This document shows positions 1 through 11,726 of a stretch of 64,000 nucleotides of DNA, in pieces. This DNA is from Bacteroidota bacterium (GTDB lineage: Bacteria; Bacteroidota; Ignavibacteria; Ignavibacteriales; Ignavibacteriaceae), in assembly GCA_021815405.1 (NCBI GenBank), contig JAKAGV010000008.1, positions 186,001 through 250,000 on the forward strand, read 5' to 3'. The translations under genes and the position numbers were made by a program. Each line of letters begins with the position of its first letter. Position 1 is the stretch's first letter. Below the pieces are notes generated by a model. That model worked only from the letters and a program-made list of their open reading frames with translations. It was not told where the DNA came from and did not search any database.

Positions 1-1091
1 GCTGATGTCCTTTCTATTACTCTTTTTTCCAGTTCTTCTTTAGTCCGTTCAAGAGCCTCAAGGCTATATTTACGCTGAGTGCTGTCTCTTACTATTGCCA
101 AGCCTCCGATAACTTTCTTATCTTTATCAAACAAAGGTGAATAATATGCTTCAAAATATCCTTCCCTTCCAGTCTCAGGAACATAAAACCATCTGTCCTT
201 TGCAATAACATAATTTCCTTTTAATGTTTCGAAATAATATTTATCCTCGCCGATATCTTTTAAAAACGGCAATACCTCAAAAGCATTTCTGCCAAGCGTC
301 TTGGATTTACTTATTCCCATTATCGATTCCATACCAGGATTCCACAAAGTAAATCTGCATTGGTCGTCAAATGCTACTATTCCATCAATGCTGCTGTTTA
401 ATAACCTTTCGGAAAATTCCATCTCCCGTCGTATTGCTTCTTCAATTTTTTTCCTTTCAGAAATTTCTCTCTCAAGAATGTAGAAAACGGTTAAGAATAT
501 TACAGAACTTACAAGAGTACCGACAACGATAGTAATAAATGTATTTTTAACATTTGATACCAGCAGTTGGTCCTTGGACTGAAGCAGATTATACTCCTCT
601 GATTCGATTTGTGCAATTTGCTGGTAAATCTCATTCATATATTTTCTACCGGTTTTCTGTTTTAGCCTCGCAACTGCTTTATCAAAGCCCTCTTTCTCTT
701 GTATTTGAATAGTTGCTTGAAGGCTGAGAAACCGGTTCATTATTAAAGTATCAAGTCCATTCAGTCTCTTAATTTGTTCTTTGTTATTTTTTAAAAGGAT
801 TCGAAGGCTGCTCATATCGAGTTTTACATTGTTAATGCTCTTGTAAAACGGCTCAAGGTAAGATTCATCATCTGTTAAAAGAAATGATCTTTGCCCTTCT
901 TCAGCACTTACAATTTGAGCCAACACATCTTCTGTAGTGTTCAGAATATTGTAAGAATTAGCTCGCCATTCAGCGGTCTCAAAAACTTCATTAATGTTTC
1001 TGTAAGACACCACTCCTATTCCAATTATTAAAATTAGAATAAATAATAAACCGAGCTTTGGAGAATTTAATTCATTAAAAAAAGAAAACAT
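1..1091 (-). CDS. CHASE3-domain + PAS sensor protein (probable histidine kinase), 3' part cut off by window edge
   Basis: Own translation of the minus strand from ATG at 1091 (MFSFFNELNSPKLGLLFILILIIGIGVVSYRNINEVFETAEWR...VLAQIVSAEEGQRSFLLTDDESYLEPF...): N-terminal TM, CHASE3-like motif, second TM, PAS-like segment. Open to position 1, so absent from the ORF track. Confidence 0.8.
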   Translation of the reverse strand, partial: MFSFFNELNSPKLGLLFILILIIGIGVVSYRNINEVFETAEWRANSYNILNTTEDVLAQIVSAEEGQRSFLLTDDESYLEPFYKSINNVKLDMSSLRILLKNNKEQIKRLNGLDTLIMNRFLSLQATIQIQEKEGFDKAVARLKQKTGRKYMNEIYQQIAQIESEEYNLLQSKDQLLVSNVKNTFITIVVGTLVSSVIFLTVFYILEREISERKKIEEAIRREMEFSERLLNSSIDGIVAFDDQCRFTLWNPGMESIMGISKSKTLGRNAFEVLPFLKDIGEDKYYFETLKGNYVIAKDRWFYVPETGREGYFEAYYSPLFDKDKKVIGGLAIVRDSTQRKYSLEALERTKEELEKRVIERTS

Positions 1092-1189
1092 AAGCAGCAT
1101 TCGCTATTAAAATGAAACCGAAATAAATAAGCATCGTCACTTAAATATCATTATTGGCATTAGATACACAATTACACTAAATAAGTTAA

Positions 1190-1322
1190 TTACAGCTGAA
1201 GTTAAGCAAAAAAAATAAAATGGTCCATTTGTCATTCCGAACTTGTTTCGGAATCTTTATTTTTAAGCTGTTTTTAGATGCTGAAACAAGTTCAGCATGA
1301 CAATTGCGTAACTTCAGTTACA
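1190..1322. repeat. Palindromic intergenic repeat family A, copy 1
   Basis: TIR-like ends cagctgaagttaagcaa / ttgcgtaacttcagtta around two hairpins (cattccgaacttgtttcggaat; tgctgaaacaagttcagca). Confidence 0.8.
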
Positions 1323-1812
1323 GGATTAAAAGTATATTTTCTTAATAATATATTAAGAATAAAATTTAATAAATACTATTTTGAATTAGGTCCGTTAAAG
1401 GTAATTATCCCCCTTCAAGAAAGTAAAAAAAAAGAAATTGAACTTAAAGCATAAAAAGTTTAAATGCCAATGAAATCAATAACATTAAAATAAATTAATT
1501 TGTTTTAAAATATGGAATTTCTTTGTCACGATTCAAAATTTTTCTTATGTTAACCGTAAATCTTAAAATATTTGTTTAGTACATTTAGACAATAATTTAA
1601 TTGGTTAAAAGCAGAAATTTCGGTTATATTCAACCTCATGTTTTGCGGAAAACCTATCGCCCTTATTAAATAATTGTTAAATCTAAAAATTTACTTGATT
1701 GCAAAGAATGATCACTAAATATTTGCACTCAAAAAATTATAACAATTTTTAATCTTGAACTACGTTCAATATGTTAAATCACTAATTCCAAAAACAAACT
1801 CCAGGAGATAAA

Positions 1813-4800
1813 ATGAAGTTAATGGCTACTAAGCTTTTTTCTTTTGCAGTTCTAGTTTTACTAATCTTGTCAAGCAATTCTTTGTTTGCACAAGGCGTAA
1901 CTACGGCTGCAATACACGGCACAATTACAGACGAGAAGGGTAATGCCTTGCCATCGGCAACAATAATGGCTGTGCATACCCCCACCGGAACTCAATATGG
2001 AACTACTGCAAGAATCGACGGCAAGTATAACATTTTGGGATTAAGAGTCGGAGGACCATACACAATTACAGTTTCTTATGTTGGCTACGAAACTCAGAAA
2101 AAAGAGAATGTATTTTTAACTTTAGGACAAAACTTAAAGTTAGATTTTAAGCTTACCACTTCCGCAGTTAAACTTTCAGAGGTAACTGTTGTCGGTCAGC
2201 GCAGTTCAATTATTAGCAGTTCAAGAACCGGTGCATTCCAGAACGTATCTGCAAAACAAATGGAAGAACTGCCTACAATCAGCAGAACATTCCAGAACTT
2301 TGCAAAACTCTCGCCGTTCTTCAGCGGAACAAATATGCAGGCTGCGGGCAGAAACAACCGCTACAATAATATTCAGATAGACGGAACCCAGTACAATGAT
2401 CTATTTGGTTTAGGTTCATCCGGAACACCTGGCGGACAAACAGGCGCCAATCCTATAAGTATGGATGCTATCCAAGCATTTCAGGTAGTTATCGCGCCAT
2501 ATGATGTTAGGTACGGCGGCTTTACTGGCGGTGGAATAAACGCAATTACACGCAGTGGTACCAACGCCTTCGAAGGTTCGGTATATGGTTACGGAAGAAA
2601 CCAGGACTTAGTTGGTCTCAGCCCTACTCCGCAAAAGACGAGATACGCGAATTTCACGGATGATCAATACGGCTTCCGTTTAGGCGGACCAATTATGAAG
2701 GATAAATTATTCTTCTTCACTAACGTTGAATTGACACAGCATACGGTACCTTTATCGAATGCTTCTTTAGGAGAGAATCCATTAGCCCAGGCATGGTCTG
2801 ACAGTTTGAGCAGTATCCTTGCCGCGCACGGTCTTAATCCCGGTAGTTACGCAAGTACAGATGTTAATCAGCCTAGTACTAAATTTTTCTTACGTTTTGA
2901 TTATAATATTGATGAAAACAATAAACTTACAATACGGAACAATTTTGTCCATTCTTACCAGGACAATTTAAATGACCGTACTACAACTAACGCGTTAAGT
3001 TTTGATACTTACAATTATAGAATAACTAACAATACTAATTCTACAGTATTGGAATTAAACAGCACACTCGGCAATACAATGTCGAATGAATTGATCTTAG
3101 GTTATACAAAAATCAGCGATGACAGAGGTCCAACACTTGCACCTTCACCGGAAATAAATGTTGTTATGCCGGGAGGATTTACTTTATACGCCGGAACAGA
3201 CAGATATTCATCGGCTAACAGCCTCAATCAGAATATTTTTGAATTTACTGATAACTTCACTTATATAAACGGAAACCACACATTTACATTCGGAACTCAT
3301 AATGAATTCTTCTCATTCAAGAATTTGTTTATTCGTTCATACTGGGGATATTATCAGTATAAAGTAAATTATCTCTCTGAACTTAATTTAGATAAACCAT
3401 CATGGTACCAGAGGGTATATTCAATTACTTCTGATCAACAGCCTGCCGCGCAATTTAGTGTTAACCAACTTGGTCTTTATGCTCAGGATGAATGGGCAAT
3501 TGCACCAAACGTTAAATTAACTTACGGCTTAAGAATAGATGTTCCTTATTTTCCAACCAAGCCGGCACAGAATGATTCAGTAAGTTACTATTTCCCAGGA
3601 TACAGCACGACCAATGTACCGAGCGGAAATATAATGTGGTCTCCGCGTATTGGATTTAACTGGGATGTTTTGGGCGAACATACAACCCAGGTAAGAGGCG
3701 GAATCGGTGTATTTGCAGGTCGAGTTCCATATGTGTGGATGTCTAATAATTATGGTAATACTGGAACAATGCTTGCAGAAATTGATCGATATAATCAGAC
3801 AACAGGCTTTGTTGCTACGCCTACCGGTCAACCTGGTTTAGCCCCTGGTTCAGTAGCTAAAACCACTTCGGAAATTGATCTTGTTGATCCGAATTTAAAA
3901 ATGCCTCAAGTACTCAGACTTGATGTAGGTGTTGATCATCAATTACCATTTAACATAACCGGAACTGTTGAAGCTCAATATTCTAAAACTTTGTATGATA
4001 TGCTTTATAAAGAAGTCAACCTGAATCCTGCTATTGGAACGTTACCAGACGGTAGAACTCTTTACAGCGGTACCAACAGTGGAAATGGTAATTTCTACGG
4101 TGTATATTATTTAACTAATACTACCGAAGGCTATCAATATAACTTAAGCGTTCAATTACAGAGAAATGTTGCAAGAGGAATTTCAGGAAATATCGGTTAT
4201 ACATTCCAAAGATCATTTGATCAAAACGGTGTTCTATCTTCACAGGCACAATCCCAGTTGAGATACAACCCGATTGTTAATGATCCTAACAATCCGGCTT
4301 TGACCACTTCAGATTTCGAAATCAGGAATAGAATCTTTGTATCTTTAGCTTATACTCACGAGTTCTTTAAAGATGCACCAACAAGTATTTCACTCTTCTA
4401 CAATGGTCAATCAGGAACTCCGTTCTCCTTCACTGTTTACGGTGACTTAAACCATGATGGCTTTGACGGAAACGATTTGTTTTACATTCCTAAAAATGAT
4501 GGCGATATAGAGCTCGGAACTGTAAAGAACGGAGTTTATACAAAAGCTCCTCAAAGTACTTATAATGCACTAGATGCAATGATAAATGGAAACTCTTATC
4601 TTTCTTCGCATAGAGGACAGATATCTCAGAGAAACGCAACAACTTATCCTTGGAGGAATGAGCTTGATTTAAGAATCGCTCAGGATATTCCCTCTATTTA
4701 TCAAGGTCATATAATTTCAATTTCTCTTGATATTCTAAATGTACTTAATTTGATCAACAGCAATTGGGGCTGGGATGTCAGCGGTGGTTATAATAACAAT

Positions 4801-4938
4801 TCAATTGTTTCTTACCAGGGAATGGATAATGCTACCGGACAACCGGTTTACAGCTATAACCCTGCTTATAAACCATGGAACTATAATGATCTTACATCCC
4901 GCTGGACAATGCAGCTTGGATTAAGATATACATTTTAA
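1813..4938 (+). CDS. TonB-dependent receptor, Oar-like, with N-terminal carboxypeptidase-regulatory-like domain
   Basis: Signal peptide, GTITDEKGNALPSATIMAVHTPTG...VSYVGYETQ domain, plug (NNRYNNIQIDGTQYNDLFGLG) and C-terminal beta-barrel ending in aromatic residue. Confidence 0.9.
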   Translation: MKLMATKLFSFAVLVLLILSSNSLFAQGVTTAAIHGTITDEKGNALPSATIMAVHTPTGTQYGTTARIDGKYNILGLRVGGPYTITVSYVGYETQKKENVFLTLGQNLKLDFKLTTSAVKLSEVTVVGQRSSIISSSRTGAFQNVSAKQMEELPTISRTFQNFAKLSPFFSGTNMQAAGRNNRYNNIQIDGTQYNDLFGLGSSGTPGGQTGANPISMDAIQAFQVVIAPYDVRYGGFTGGGINAITRSGTNAFEGSVYGYGRNQDLVGLSPTPQKTRYANFTDDQYGFRLGGPIMKDKLFFFTNVELTQHTVPLSNASLGENPLAQAWSDSLSSILAAHGLNPGSYASTDVNQPSTKFFLRFDYNIDENNKLTIRNNFVHSYQDNLNDRTTTNALSFDTYNYRITNNTNSTVLELNSTLGNTMSNELILGYTKISDDRGPTLAPSPEINVVMPGGFTLYAGTDRYSSANSLNQNIFEFTDNFTYINGNHTFTFGTHNEFFSFKNLFIRSYWGYYQYKVNYLSELNLDKPSWYQRVYSITSDQQPAAQFSVNQLGLYAQDEWAIAPNVKLTYGLRIDVPYFPTKPAQNDSVSYYFPGYSTTNVPSGNIMWSPRIGFNWDVLGEHTTQVRGGIGVFAGRVPYVWMSNNYGNTGTMLAEIDRYNQTTGFVATPTGQPGLAPGSVAKTTSEIDLVDPNLKMPQVLRLDVGVDHQLPFNITGTVEAQYSKTLYDMLYKEVNLNPAIGTLPDGRTLYSGTNSGNGNFYGVYYLTNTTEGYQYNLSVQLQRNVARGISGNIGYTFQRSFDQNGVLSSQAQSQLRYNPIVNDPNNPALTTSDFEIRNRIFVSLAYTHEFFKDAPTSISLFYNGQSGTPFSFTVYGDLNHDGFDGNDLFYIPKNDGDIELGTVKNGVYTKAPQSTYNALDAMINGNSYLSSHRGQISQRNATTYPWRNELDLRIAQDIPSIYQGHIISISLDILNVLNLINSNWGWDVSGGYNNNSIVSYQGMDNATGQPVYSYNPAYKPWNYNDLTSRWTMQLGLRYTF

Positions 4939-4962
4939 TTCCCAGCATAAATTAAAAAAGAT

Positions 4963-4992
4963 AAGCCTCCGGATATTCCGGAGGCTTTTTTA
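4963..4992 (+). terminator. Rho-independent terminator downstream of TonB-dependent receptor
   Basis: aagcctccgga-tat-tccggaggctt stem followed by T-run. Confidence 0.85.
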
Positions 4993-5078
4993 TTTAAGTA
5001 CTTATATTATGTGACGTTGTGCACTGTACAGATAATAATTTATTCCAATCTTTTCAGCCGGAATTTTTAGTTATTATT

Positions 5079-5237
5079 ATGATGATGTGGATACTAATTT
5101 TGCTTCTCTTCCTTTTTTGGCTGGCTGGCATTATTTTAAAATTTTCAGCTGGCTGGTTTTTGCACATTATCCTAATTGTAGCCGTTATCCTCCTTGTAAT
5201 CAATCTTTTAAGAACAACAAAAGCTAAGTCTGTTTGA
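5079..5237 (+). CDS. Small lmo0937-family / DUF5670-like membrane protein
   Basis: MMMWILILLLFLFWLAGIILKFSAGWFLHIILIVAVILLVINLL resembles the family pattern; the ORF-track start at 5019 looks too far upstream. Confidence 0.6.
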   Translation: MMMWILILLLFLFWLAGIILKFSAGWFLHIILIVAVILLVINLLRTTKAKSV

Positions 5238-5239
5238 CT

Positions 5240-5713
5240 TTATTTTTCACCTTGCCTTAAAACTTCTATAATAACATTTGCAGTACCTTTGGAAATCATT
5301 CCTAGTTTCTTAGCTGCCGCGTAAGAAACATCAATAATTCTTCCCTTCTTTATCGGACCTCTATCATTTATTCTTAATAGAATAGATTTGCTATTCTCGG
5401 TATTTATTACACGTACAATTGAATTGAAGGGCAGTTCAGGTTCTGCAGCAGTCATGTCATTCATGTCGTATAGTTCACCGTTTGAAGTTCTTCTTCCGTT
5501 GAATTCATCTGAATAATAGGAGGCGATACCGGAATAAGTTTTCAGCGGCTTGACATTTTCGTATAAAGCTAAATCATTTTCATTAGAGGATATATTATTT
5601 TTCTCCTTTATTCTGGCATTCTCATTTACTCTTTTTACTGAGGTAAATCTCGGAACACTGCTGCATGCAGCTAAAGTCAACGTGAATAATATAAGAAAGA
5701 GATATTTTGTCAT
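5240..5713 (-). CDS. rlpA: RlpA-like double-psi beta-barrel lipoprotein
   Basis: Lipobox LAACSS; GIASYYSDEFNGRRTSNGELYDMNDMTAAEPELPFNSIVRV...INDRGP. Confidence 0.9.
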   Translation of the reverse strand: MTKYLFLILFTLTLAACSSVPRFTSVKRVNENARIKEKNNISSNENDLALYENVKPLKTYSGIASYYSDEFNGRRTSNGELYDMNDMTAAEPELPFNSIVRVINTENSKSILLRINDRGPIKKGRIIDVSYAAAKKLGMISKGTANVIIEVLRQGEK

Positions 5714-5797
5714 TAATATTAGAATTATGAGCTAGAGCTTGCACTTCATTATTAGACTAAGTTATCTAACTTTTATTTCCCTATTATACAAGATGCA

Positions 5798-6487
5798 CTA
5801 AAGCATCGAAGCACATTTAATAATCGCTGTTTCAGAACGAAGACGATTCTCAGTTAGTTTAAATATCTGTTGTTTATCAAAGAGCTGAAGTTCTTTTTCT
5901 GTAAAACCACCTTCTGGACCGAATAAAAAATAAAAGTTTTCCTTCGGATTCCTTTTAAGATTACCAAATTGATTTTCTGATTTTTGATCAAATATAATCT
6001 TTTCTCCCGCAAGTTCATTTATCAATTTCACTGAATCGATTAAAGATATTTTCGGAAGGAAACTTCTAAGCGATTGCTTCATTGCAGAAAGAGCAATCTT
6101 ATTCCAGCGTTCAAGCTTAGATGATGTGGAAATCGTTCTTTCGGATTCAAATATTAAAAAGTTTGTTATTCCAAGCTCAACGCACTTTTCGAGAGCAAAC
6201 TCAAACCTTTCAGGATTTTTTAACTTTGGGATGCAAAAGTGGATATTATCAAAATTATTTATGTAGGTAAATGTTTTTTCCAGTGAAAGTTTGAACTGTT
6301 CTTTACTGGTCTCAACTATCTTTGCAGAAAATATTTTTCCTTCACCGTTTGTAATGAATAAAATATCGCCAAGACGATGTCTCATTACCCTAAAAGCATG
6401 TTTGAACTCATCGTCAGTTAAAATTATTTCTTCACCGCAATTTTCGGGAAGAGAATAATAAAGTTCTATATCAGAAAGATAATCCAA
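5798..6487 (-). CDS. rsmE: 16S rRNA (uracil1498-N3)-methyltransferase RsmE
   Basis: FGPEGGFTEKEL and LRSETA motifs; start in track is TTG and overlaps the upstream ORF by 17 nt. Confidence 0.9.
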   Translation of the reverse strand: MDYLSDIELYYSLPENCGEEIILTDDEFKHAFRVMRHRLGDILFITNGEGKIFSAKIVETSKEQFKLSLEKTFTYINNFDNIHFCIPKLKNPERFEFALEKCVELGITNFLIFESERTISTSSKLERWNKIALSAMKQSLRSFLPKISLIDSVKLINELAGEKIIFDQKSENQFGNLKRNPKENFYFLFGPEGGFTEKELQLFDKQQIFKLTENRLRSETAIIKCASML

Positions 6488-7805
6488 GTCCTAAAATAAA
6501 TTGTGGTTGTCCTAAATCATTAAATGCGTATTCAAGCCTAAGAAGATTATACGGCAGCACTAAGAAAATAAGTCCTGTTCCATAGCCGCTGTAAAGATGC
6601 CGGATGCTGAGCGGCTGCCCCCAGTTTGTAACTGTTCCGGTATCGGAAAATAATTCTGCATAAACTGCAAATCTGTAAGTGAGCAGAGACTTTGGAATTA
6701 TCGGCACAAAATCAAAATTAATATTTAAATCTTTTATTAAAGGATAATTAAATTCGACGGAACCAAAATATAAATTATTCCCTTCCATCTCTTTATTAAA
6801 ATAACCTCTTATTCTTTCATCGTAACCGAAGTAAGAATAATTATAATAAGGTACAAGCTTACCGAAGGTCATTCGAGTTGCCAATCTAAATTTAAATCTT
6901 AAGTCGTCGCCGATGACAAAATATTTTCGCAAATCTATATTGGCAATCTGATAATTTATATCATTTAATCCAAGTCCCTCAAAAAAGTAACTTGCATTAG
7001 CATAAGTGCCGACTGCCGGAAATTGTGTTAAATCTCTTGTATCGTATGAATAGCTGGCACCAAGAGAATACTGTCTATCAATTCTGTTGTTAGAAGCAGA
7101 AATTCCCTTAATAAACACAGGATTCTCCACATAATCATAACCAACTTGTAAATCAAACCGGTTGAATAGATTAAATCGTTTTCCTAAATCGATGTAGCCG
7201 CCAATAAATTTTTGATTGAAGTCCTTACCATATAAATTAAAAGCATTTTCACTTTTGTTTTTTGCATTTTGGTAATAGACTTCCATGTCAAGGTAAATTT
7301 CTTGGCTCCGGATGATATACGGTCTGTTGTATTCTAAAATTAATTTGGGATCGTAGCCGAAAGCTGCAATTGCTCGCAGAGTTTCATTCTCACCTCTAAA
7401 ATTTCTGACTACAAAATCTAATCCGTAGGAAATCTTTTTCCAATCTTTATCTTGGAACTCAAGAAAAGGAATTGGATAGATGTACCAGCTTTCTGAAACA
7501 AATATCAACAAAAAATTTTCATTGCCAACTCTGTATGGAATTAGGCTAACCCAGGTGAAAATACCTAAACTATAAATTCTGTTGGAATTGTATTCAGCAA
7601 TCTTTGGAGTTAAGGTATCTCCCACGCCGAACGTCAATTCCCTAGTAATCACATCGGGATCAGTAATTTTGTTTCCTTCAATTTGGATCGAATCTATTTT
7701 TATAGCGTAGTTACCGTGGTAATAAACAGTATCCATACTTCTACAAAAAGCTATTTGTGAAATTGAAAACAAGATTAGGGTGGCAAAAAGAAATTTTAGC
7801 ATCAA
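6471..7805 (-). CDS. BamA/TamA-family outer membrane protein with POTRA-like domain
   Basis: Signal peptide, IEGNKITDPDVITREL POTRA-like segment, beta-barrel with terminal F. Confidence 0.8.
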   Translation of the reverse strand: MMLKFLFATLILFSISQIAFCRSMDTVYYHGNYAIKIDSIQIEGNKITDPDVITRELTFGVGDTLTPKIAEYNSNRIYSLGIFTWVSLIPYRVGNENFLLIFVSESWYIYPIPFLEFQDKDWKKISYGLDFVVRNFRGENETLRAIAAFGYDPKLILEYNRPYIIRSQEIYLDMEVYYQNAKNKSENAFNLYGKDFNQKFIGGYIDLGKRFNLFNRFDLQVGYDYVENPVFIKGISASNNRIDRQYSLGASYSYDTRDLTQFPAVGTYANASYFFEGLGLNDINYQIANIDLRKYFVIGDDLRFKFRLATRMTFGKLVPYYNYSYFGYDERIRGYFNKEMEGNNLYFGSVEFNYPLIKDLNINFDFVPIIPKSLLTYRFAVYAELFSDTGTVTNWGQPLSIRHLYSGYGTGLIFLVLPYNLLRLEYAFNDLGQPQFILGLGLSF

Positions 7806-7860
7806 GCCTTAATGCTTTTACTTAAACAATTCGTATAAAATTTTTTCGTGAAATTTCAAC

Positions 7861-7942
7861 TTATTCTCTCGCTCGTAATCGTACTCTTAATCTATATCTG
7901 ATTAAAGCATGTAAAAGCATGATTACGATTAAGAGAATAAGA
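7861..7942. repeat. Palindromic repeat family B (CTCTTAATCGTAATC type), copy 1
   Basis: ttattctctcgctcgtaatc...gattacgattaagagaataag inverted repeat; related sequences at 36859 and 55083. Confidence 0.6.
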
Positions 7943-7955
7943 AATATTATTAGAG

Positions 7956-10856
7956 TTAAGAGACTGTCTCTTCAATATAATCAGAAATCGGATTGCAGCT
8001 ACAAATCAAATTTCGATCTCCGTAAGCATTATTGATTCTGCTGACGCTCGGCCAGAATTTATTTACTTTCAGCCAGGCTGCCGGATAAGCTGCTTTCTCT
8101 CTAGAATACTGATGATTCCATTCATCTGATATTACACTTCTTGCAGTATGCGGAGAATTTTTCAAAACATTATCGATAACATCAGCTTTTCCATTTTCGA
8201 TTTCTTTCATCTCATTATATATTGAAATCATTACATCACAAAATCTATCAAGCTCAGGTTTTGATTCGCTTTCAGTTGGCTCGACCATTAAAGTTCCGTG
8301 AACTGGGAACGATACAGTTGGTGCATGAAAGCCATAATCCATAAGCCTTTTGGCGATATCTTCAACTTCAATTTGAGCGGAGGATTTAAAATCTCTCATA
8401 TCGAATATCAACTCATGAGCAACTCTTCCTTTAGCTCCGGTATAAAGTGTTTTGAAGTAAGGCTCTAATTTTGCTTTAATATAGTTTGCATTCAAGATAG
8501 AAATAATGGAAGCTTTTTTAAGCCCTTGAGCACCCATCATTTTAATATAAGCATAGGATATTACAAGAATATCCGCACTTCCCCACGGCGCTGACGATAC
8601 AGCACTAATTCCTTTTTCATGACCAAGATTAACCACAACATGCGACGGAAGAAAAGGTACAAGATGTTTTGCTACTCCAATCGGACCCATGCCTGGACCT
8701 CCGCCTCCATGTGGAATGCAGAATGTTTTATGCAAATTAAGATGACAGACATCTGCGCCAATTTCAGCCGGACTTGTTAATCCTACTTGCGCATTCATGT
8801 TTGCACCGTCCATATAAACCTGTCCGCCATTATCATGAATGATTTCACATATCTCTCGGATATTTTCTTCAAACACACCGTGAGTCGATGGATAGGTTAT
8901 AAGAAGTGCAGCAAGATTATTTTTATATTCATTAGCCTTTTTCTTCAGATCACTTATATCAACATTGCCCTTCTCATCGCAATTCACAACAACCACTTTC
9001 ATACCTGCCATTACTGCGCTTGCAGGATTCGTTCCATGAGCAGAAGAAGGAATTACAACAACGTTTCGGTGCTGTTCTCCTTTATTTTTCAAATATTCTT
9101 TGATTACCATCATTCCCGTATACTCGCCTTGGGCTCCGGAATTTGGCTGAAGCGAAATAGCATCAAAGCCTGTAATTTCGCATAGCTGCTTTTCTAATTC
9201 TTTAAAAAGAAATTGATAGCCCACAGCTTGATCAAGCGGTGCAAACGGATGTATACTGCTGAATTCAGGCAATGTAATTCCAATCATTTCTGTTGTTGCA
9301 TTCAGTTTCATGGTGCATGAACCGAGAGGAATCATAGAATGAACTAATGACAAGTCCTTGTTCTCCAACCGCTTCATATAACGGAGTATTTCTGTTTCCG
9401 AATGGTATGTATTGAATACCGGATGCTGGAGATATTTGCTTTGTCGAGTAAAATTTTTAGGGAATGCAATTTGAACTTCATCTTGAAATTTTTGTAAATC
9501 CTTTTCAGTAATTTTCTGATTTGCAGTTTCTGAAAAGACGGAAATAATTTCTTTAACATCTTCGAGTTCCGTTGCCTCGTTTAATGAAATTCCAATTTCA
9601 TTATCATTGATGTACCTGAAGTTCATCCCTTTCGTTTCTGCTAAGCTTCTGATTGATTTAATTTTGCTTTTTGATTTATCATCAAATCTAATCTTTAGAG
9701 TATCAAAATAATTTTGATTTGTCTGATTGTATTCAAGTTTTTTTAATGACAAATCAAGTACTTTGGTTAGCAAATGAATTTTTTCGGCAATAGCTTTTAA
9801 TCCATCCGGACCATGATATACAGCGTACATTCCTGCTATTACTGCAAGTAGTACCTGCGATGTACAAATATTGCTTGTAGCCTTTTCTCTTCTTATATGC
9901 TGTTCTCTTGTTTGAAGAGCCATTCTGTATGCATGATTTCCGCTTGCATCAACAGAGACGCCAATAATTCTTCCGGGCAGTTGTCTTTTAAATTCATCTT
10001 TGGTTGCAAAGTAAGCAGCGTGTGGTCCGCCATAGCCCATCGGAACTCCAAATCGCTGAGTATTTCCGACGACAATATCCGCTCCAAACTCTCCTGGAGA
10101 CGTTAGCAGAGTAAGACTAAGTAAATCAGCAGCAACTACCGCAAAGGTGTTATTCTGATGAGCATGCTCGAATAATTTTTTATAATCATAAAACTCACCG
10201 TTTTCGGCAGGATATTGAAGCAGCATTCCGAAAATCTTTTCGCTGAATTCAAGTTTTGAATGGTCACCGATTTGAAGCTCAATTCCAAATGGCTTTGATC
10301 GTGTTCGTAAAACATCAATCGTCTGAGGATAGCATTGTTCAGAGACAAAGAATACATTTGCATCGTGAGATTTTCTCATAGAATAAAGCATCGTCATCGC
10401 TTCAGCAGCGGCAGTTCCCTCATCAAGAAGAGAAGCGTTTGCAATCTCCATCCCGGTTAAATCGATTACCATAGTTTGGAAGTTAAGCAGCGCTTCAAGT
10501 CTTCCTTGAGAAATTTCAGCTTGATATGGCGTGTATTGAGTGTACCATCCCGGATTCTCTAAAATATTTCTCTGTATTACTGCCGGAGTAATCGTTGGAT
10601 GGTAGCCCATACCTATGTATGATTTAAATATCCTGTTCTTGCTGGCAACATCTTTAAGGTGCTCTATAAATTTATATTCGGTTAACGGTTGGTCTAATTC
10701 TAATTCTTTTTTAAGTTGAATATTTTGGGGAATTGTAGAATTGATCAGTTCTTCTAAACTGCCTACTCCGATTGTCCGAAGCATCTCGTGGATTTCTTCG
10801 GCATTAGGACCGATGTGTCTGTTAACAAATTGATCCGGATGATTAAATTTACTCAT
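7956..10856 (-). CDS. gcvP: Glycine dehydrogenase (decarboxylating), P-protein
   Basis: 966 aa; [13 protein letters not shown]..., PLP site [23 protein letters not shown]. Confidence 0.97.
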   Translation of the reverse strand: MSKFNHPDQFVNRHIGPNAEEIHEMLRTIGVGSLEELINSTIPQNIQLKKELELDQPLTEYKFIEHLKDVASKNRIFKSYIGMGYHPTITPAVIQRNILENPGWYTQYTPYQAEISQGRLEALLNFQTMVIDLTGMEIANASLLDEGTAAAEAMTMLYSMRKSHDANVFFVSEQCYPQTIDVLRTRSKPFGIELQIGDHSKLEFSEKIFGMLLQYPAENGEFYDYKKLFEHAHQNNTFAVVAADLLSLTLLTSPGEFGADIVVGNTQRFGVPMGYGGPHAAYFATKDEFKRQLPGRIIGVSVDASGNHAYRMALQTREQHIRREKATSNICTSQVLLAVIAGMYAVYHGPDGLKAIAEKIHLLTKVLDLSLKKLEYNQTNQNYFDTLKIRFDDKSKSKIKSIRSLAETKGMNFRYINDNEIGISLNEATELEDVKEIISVFSETANQKITEKDLQKFQDEVQIAFPKNFTRQSKYLQHPVFNTYHSETEILRYMKRLENKDLSLVHSMIPLGSCTMKLNATTEMIGITLPEFSSIHPFAPLDQAVGYQFLFKELEKQLCEITGFDAISLQPNSGAQGEYTGMMVIKEYLKNKGEQHRNVVVIPSSAHGTNPASAVMAGMKVVVVNCDEKGNVDISDLKKKANEYKNNLAALLITYPSTHGVFEENIREICEIIHDNGGQVYMDGANMNAQVGLTSPAEIGADVCHLNLHKTFCIPHGGGGPGMGPIGVAKHLVPFLPSHVVVNLGHEKGISAVSSAPWGSADILVISYAYIKMMGAQGLKKASIISILNANYIKAKLEPYFKTLYTGAKGRVAHELIFDMRDFKSSAQIEVEDIAKRLMDYGFHAPTVSFPVHGTLMVEPTESESKPELDRFCDVMISIYNEMKEIENGKADVIDNVLKNSPHTARSVISDEWNHQYSREKAAYPAAWLKVNKFWPSVSRINNAYGDRNLICSCNPISDYIEETVS

Positions 10857-10941
10857 AAAATTGAAATTCTTTCTGAATAAAAGTTGAAAAATTTAGTGTT
10901 GAAAAATAAGGAAAGTTTGTCACCTAAAAAATGAAAATTGC

Positions 10942-11724
10942 TCATGAATTTTCATTAAAAATTTTAATCAAAGCCATGTGGGCTGCATTTTGTTCCGCCG
11001 ATTTTTTATTTCTCCCTGTTCCTACACCATACTCCATATTTCCGATCTTTACCTTAATTGTAAATAGTCTGTTATGCTGAGGACCTTCTTCCTTAATAAC
11101 AGTATAGTTGGGATTATCCATTTTATGTGCCTGAGTATATTCAAGCAATTGGCTCTTGAAATTTTCATCGACTAGATAAATACCTTCTTTTATATTCGGT
11201 TCGATTAATATTCTTTTTATAAATTCCTTCGCTGACTTTAAGCTGTTATCTAGATATACCGCACCTATTAAAGCCTCCAGAGCATCTGAAAGCACTGTTC
11301 TTGAACCGTTTGTAAAGTTGTTTGAAAGGTTCTTACTAATTAAAAGAAAGTTTTCAAGATTGATTTCTTCAGCAGCATCGGCTAATGCGGAACGATTTAC
11401 AATTTTCGCTCTAACTTTTGTCAAGAAGCCTTCGTCTTTATCTGTAAATTCTTCAAAAAGATATTCCGCAACAGCAAGACTGAGAACAGAGTCACCCAAG
11501 AATTCTAATCTCTCATTGGAAACTGAAAAATCACTGCTTGTTTCAAGAAAAGATCTGTGCATTAAAGCTTGGATAAAGAATTCTCTGTTTTTTATACTGA
11601 ATCCGATTATCTTTTCAAGCTCTGCAAATTTTTGAGGAGTGAGGATCCGGGAAATTTCTTTAGCTTTATTTTTCTCGGCTCTTTGTTTTAACTTTTCAAT
11701 CAGCCACGAAACGAATTTTCCCAA
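10942..11724 (-). CDS. rnc: Ribonuclease III
   Basis: NERLEFLGDSVLSLAVAEYLFE signature and C-terminal dsRBD. Confidence 0.96.
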   Translation of the reverse strand: MGKFVSWLIEKLKQRAEKNKAKEISRILTPQKFAELEKIIGFSIKNREFFIQALMHRSFLETSSDFSVSNERLEFLGDSVLSLAVAEYLFEEFTDKDEGFLTKVRAKIVNRSALADAAEEINLENFLLISKNLSNNFTNGSRTVLSDALEALIGAVYLDNSLKSAKEFIKRILIEPNIKEGIYLVDENFKSQLLEYTQAHKMDNPNYTVIKEEGPQHNRLFTIKVKIGNMEYGVGTGRNKKSAEQNAAHMALIKIFNENS

Positions 11725-11726
11725 AA

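Noticed and set aside
1813-4938. SusC/SusD-type polysaccharide utilisation locus
   Set aside because: The receptor resembles Oar-like proteins; there is no SusD-like gene or glycoside hydrolase nearby.
8787-9185. 132-aa plus-strand ORF
   Set aside because: Antisense to gcvP; no independent support.
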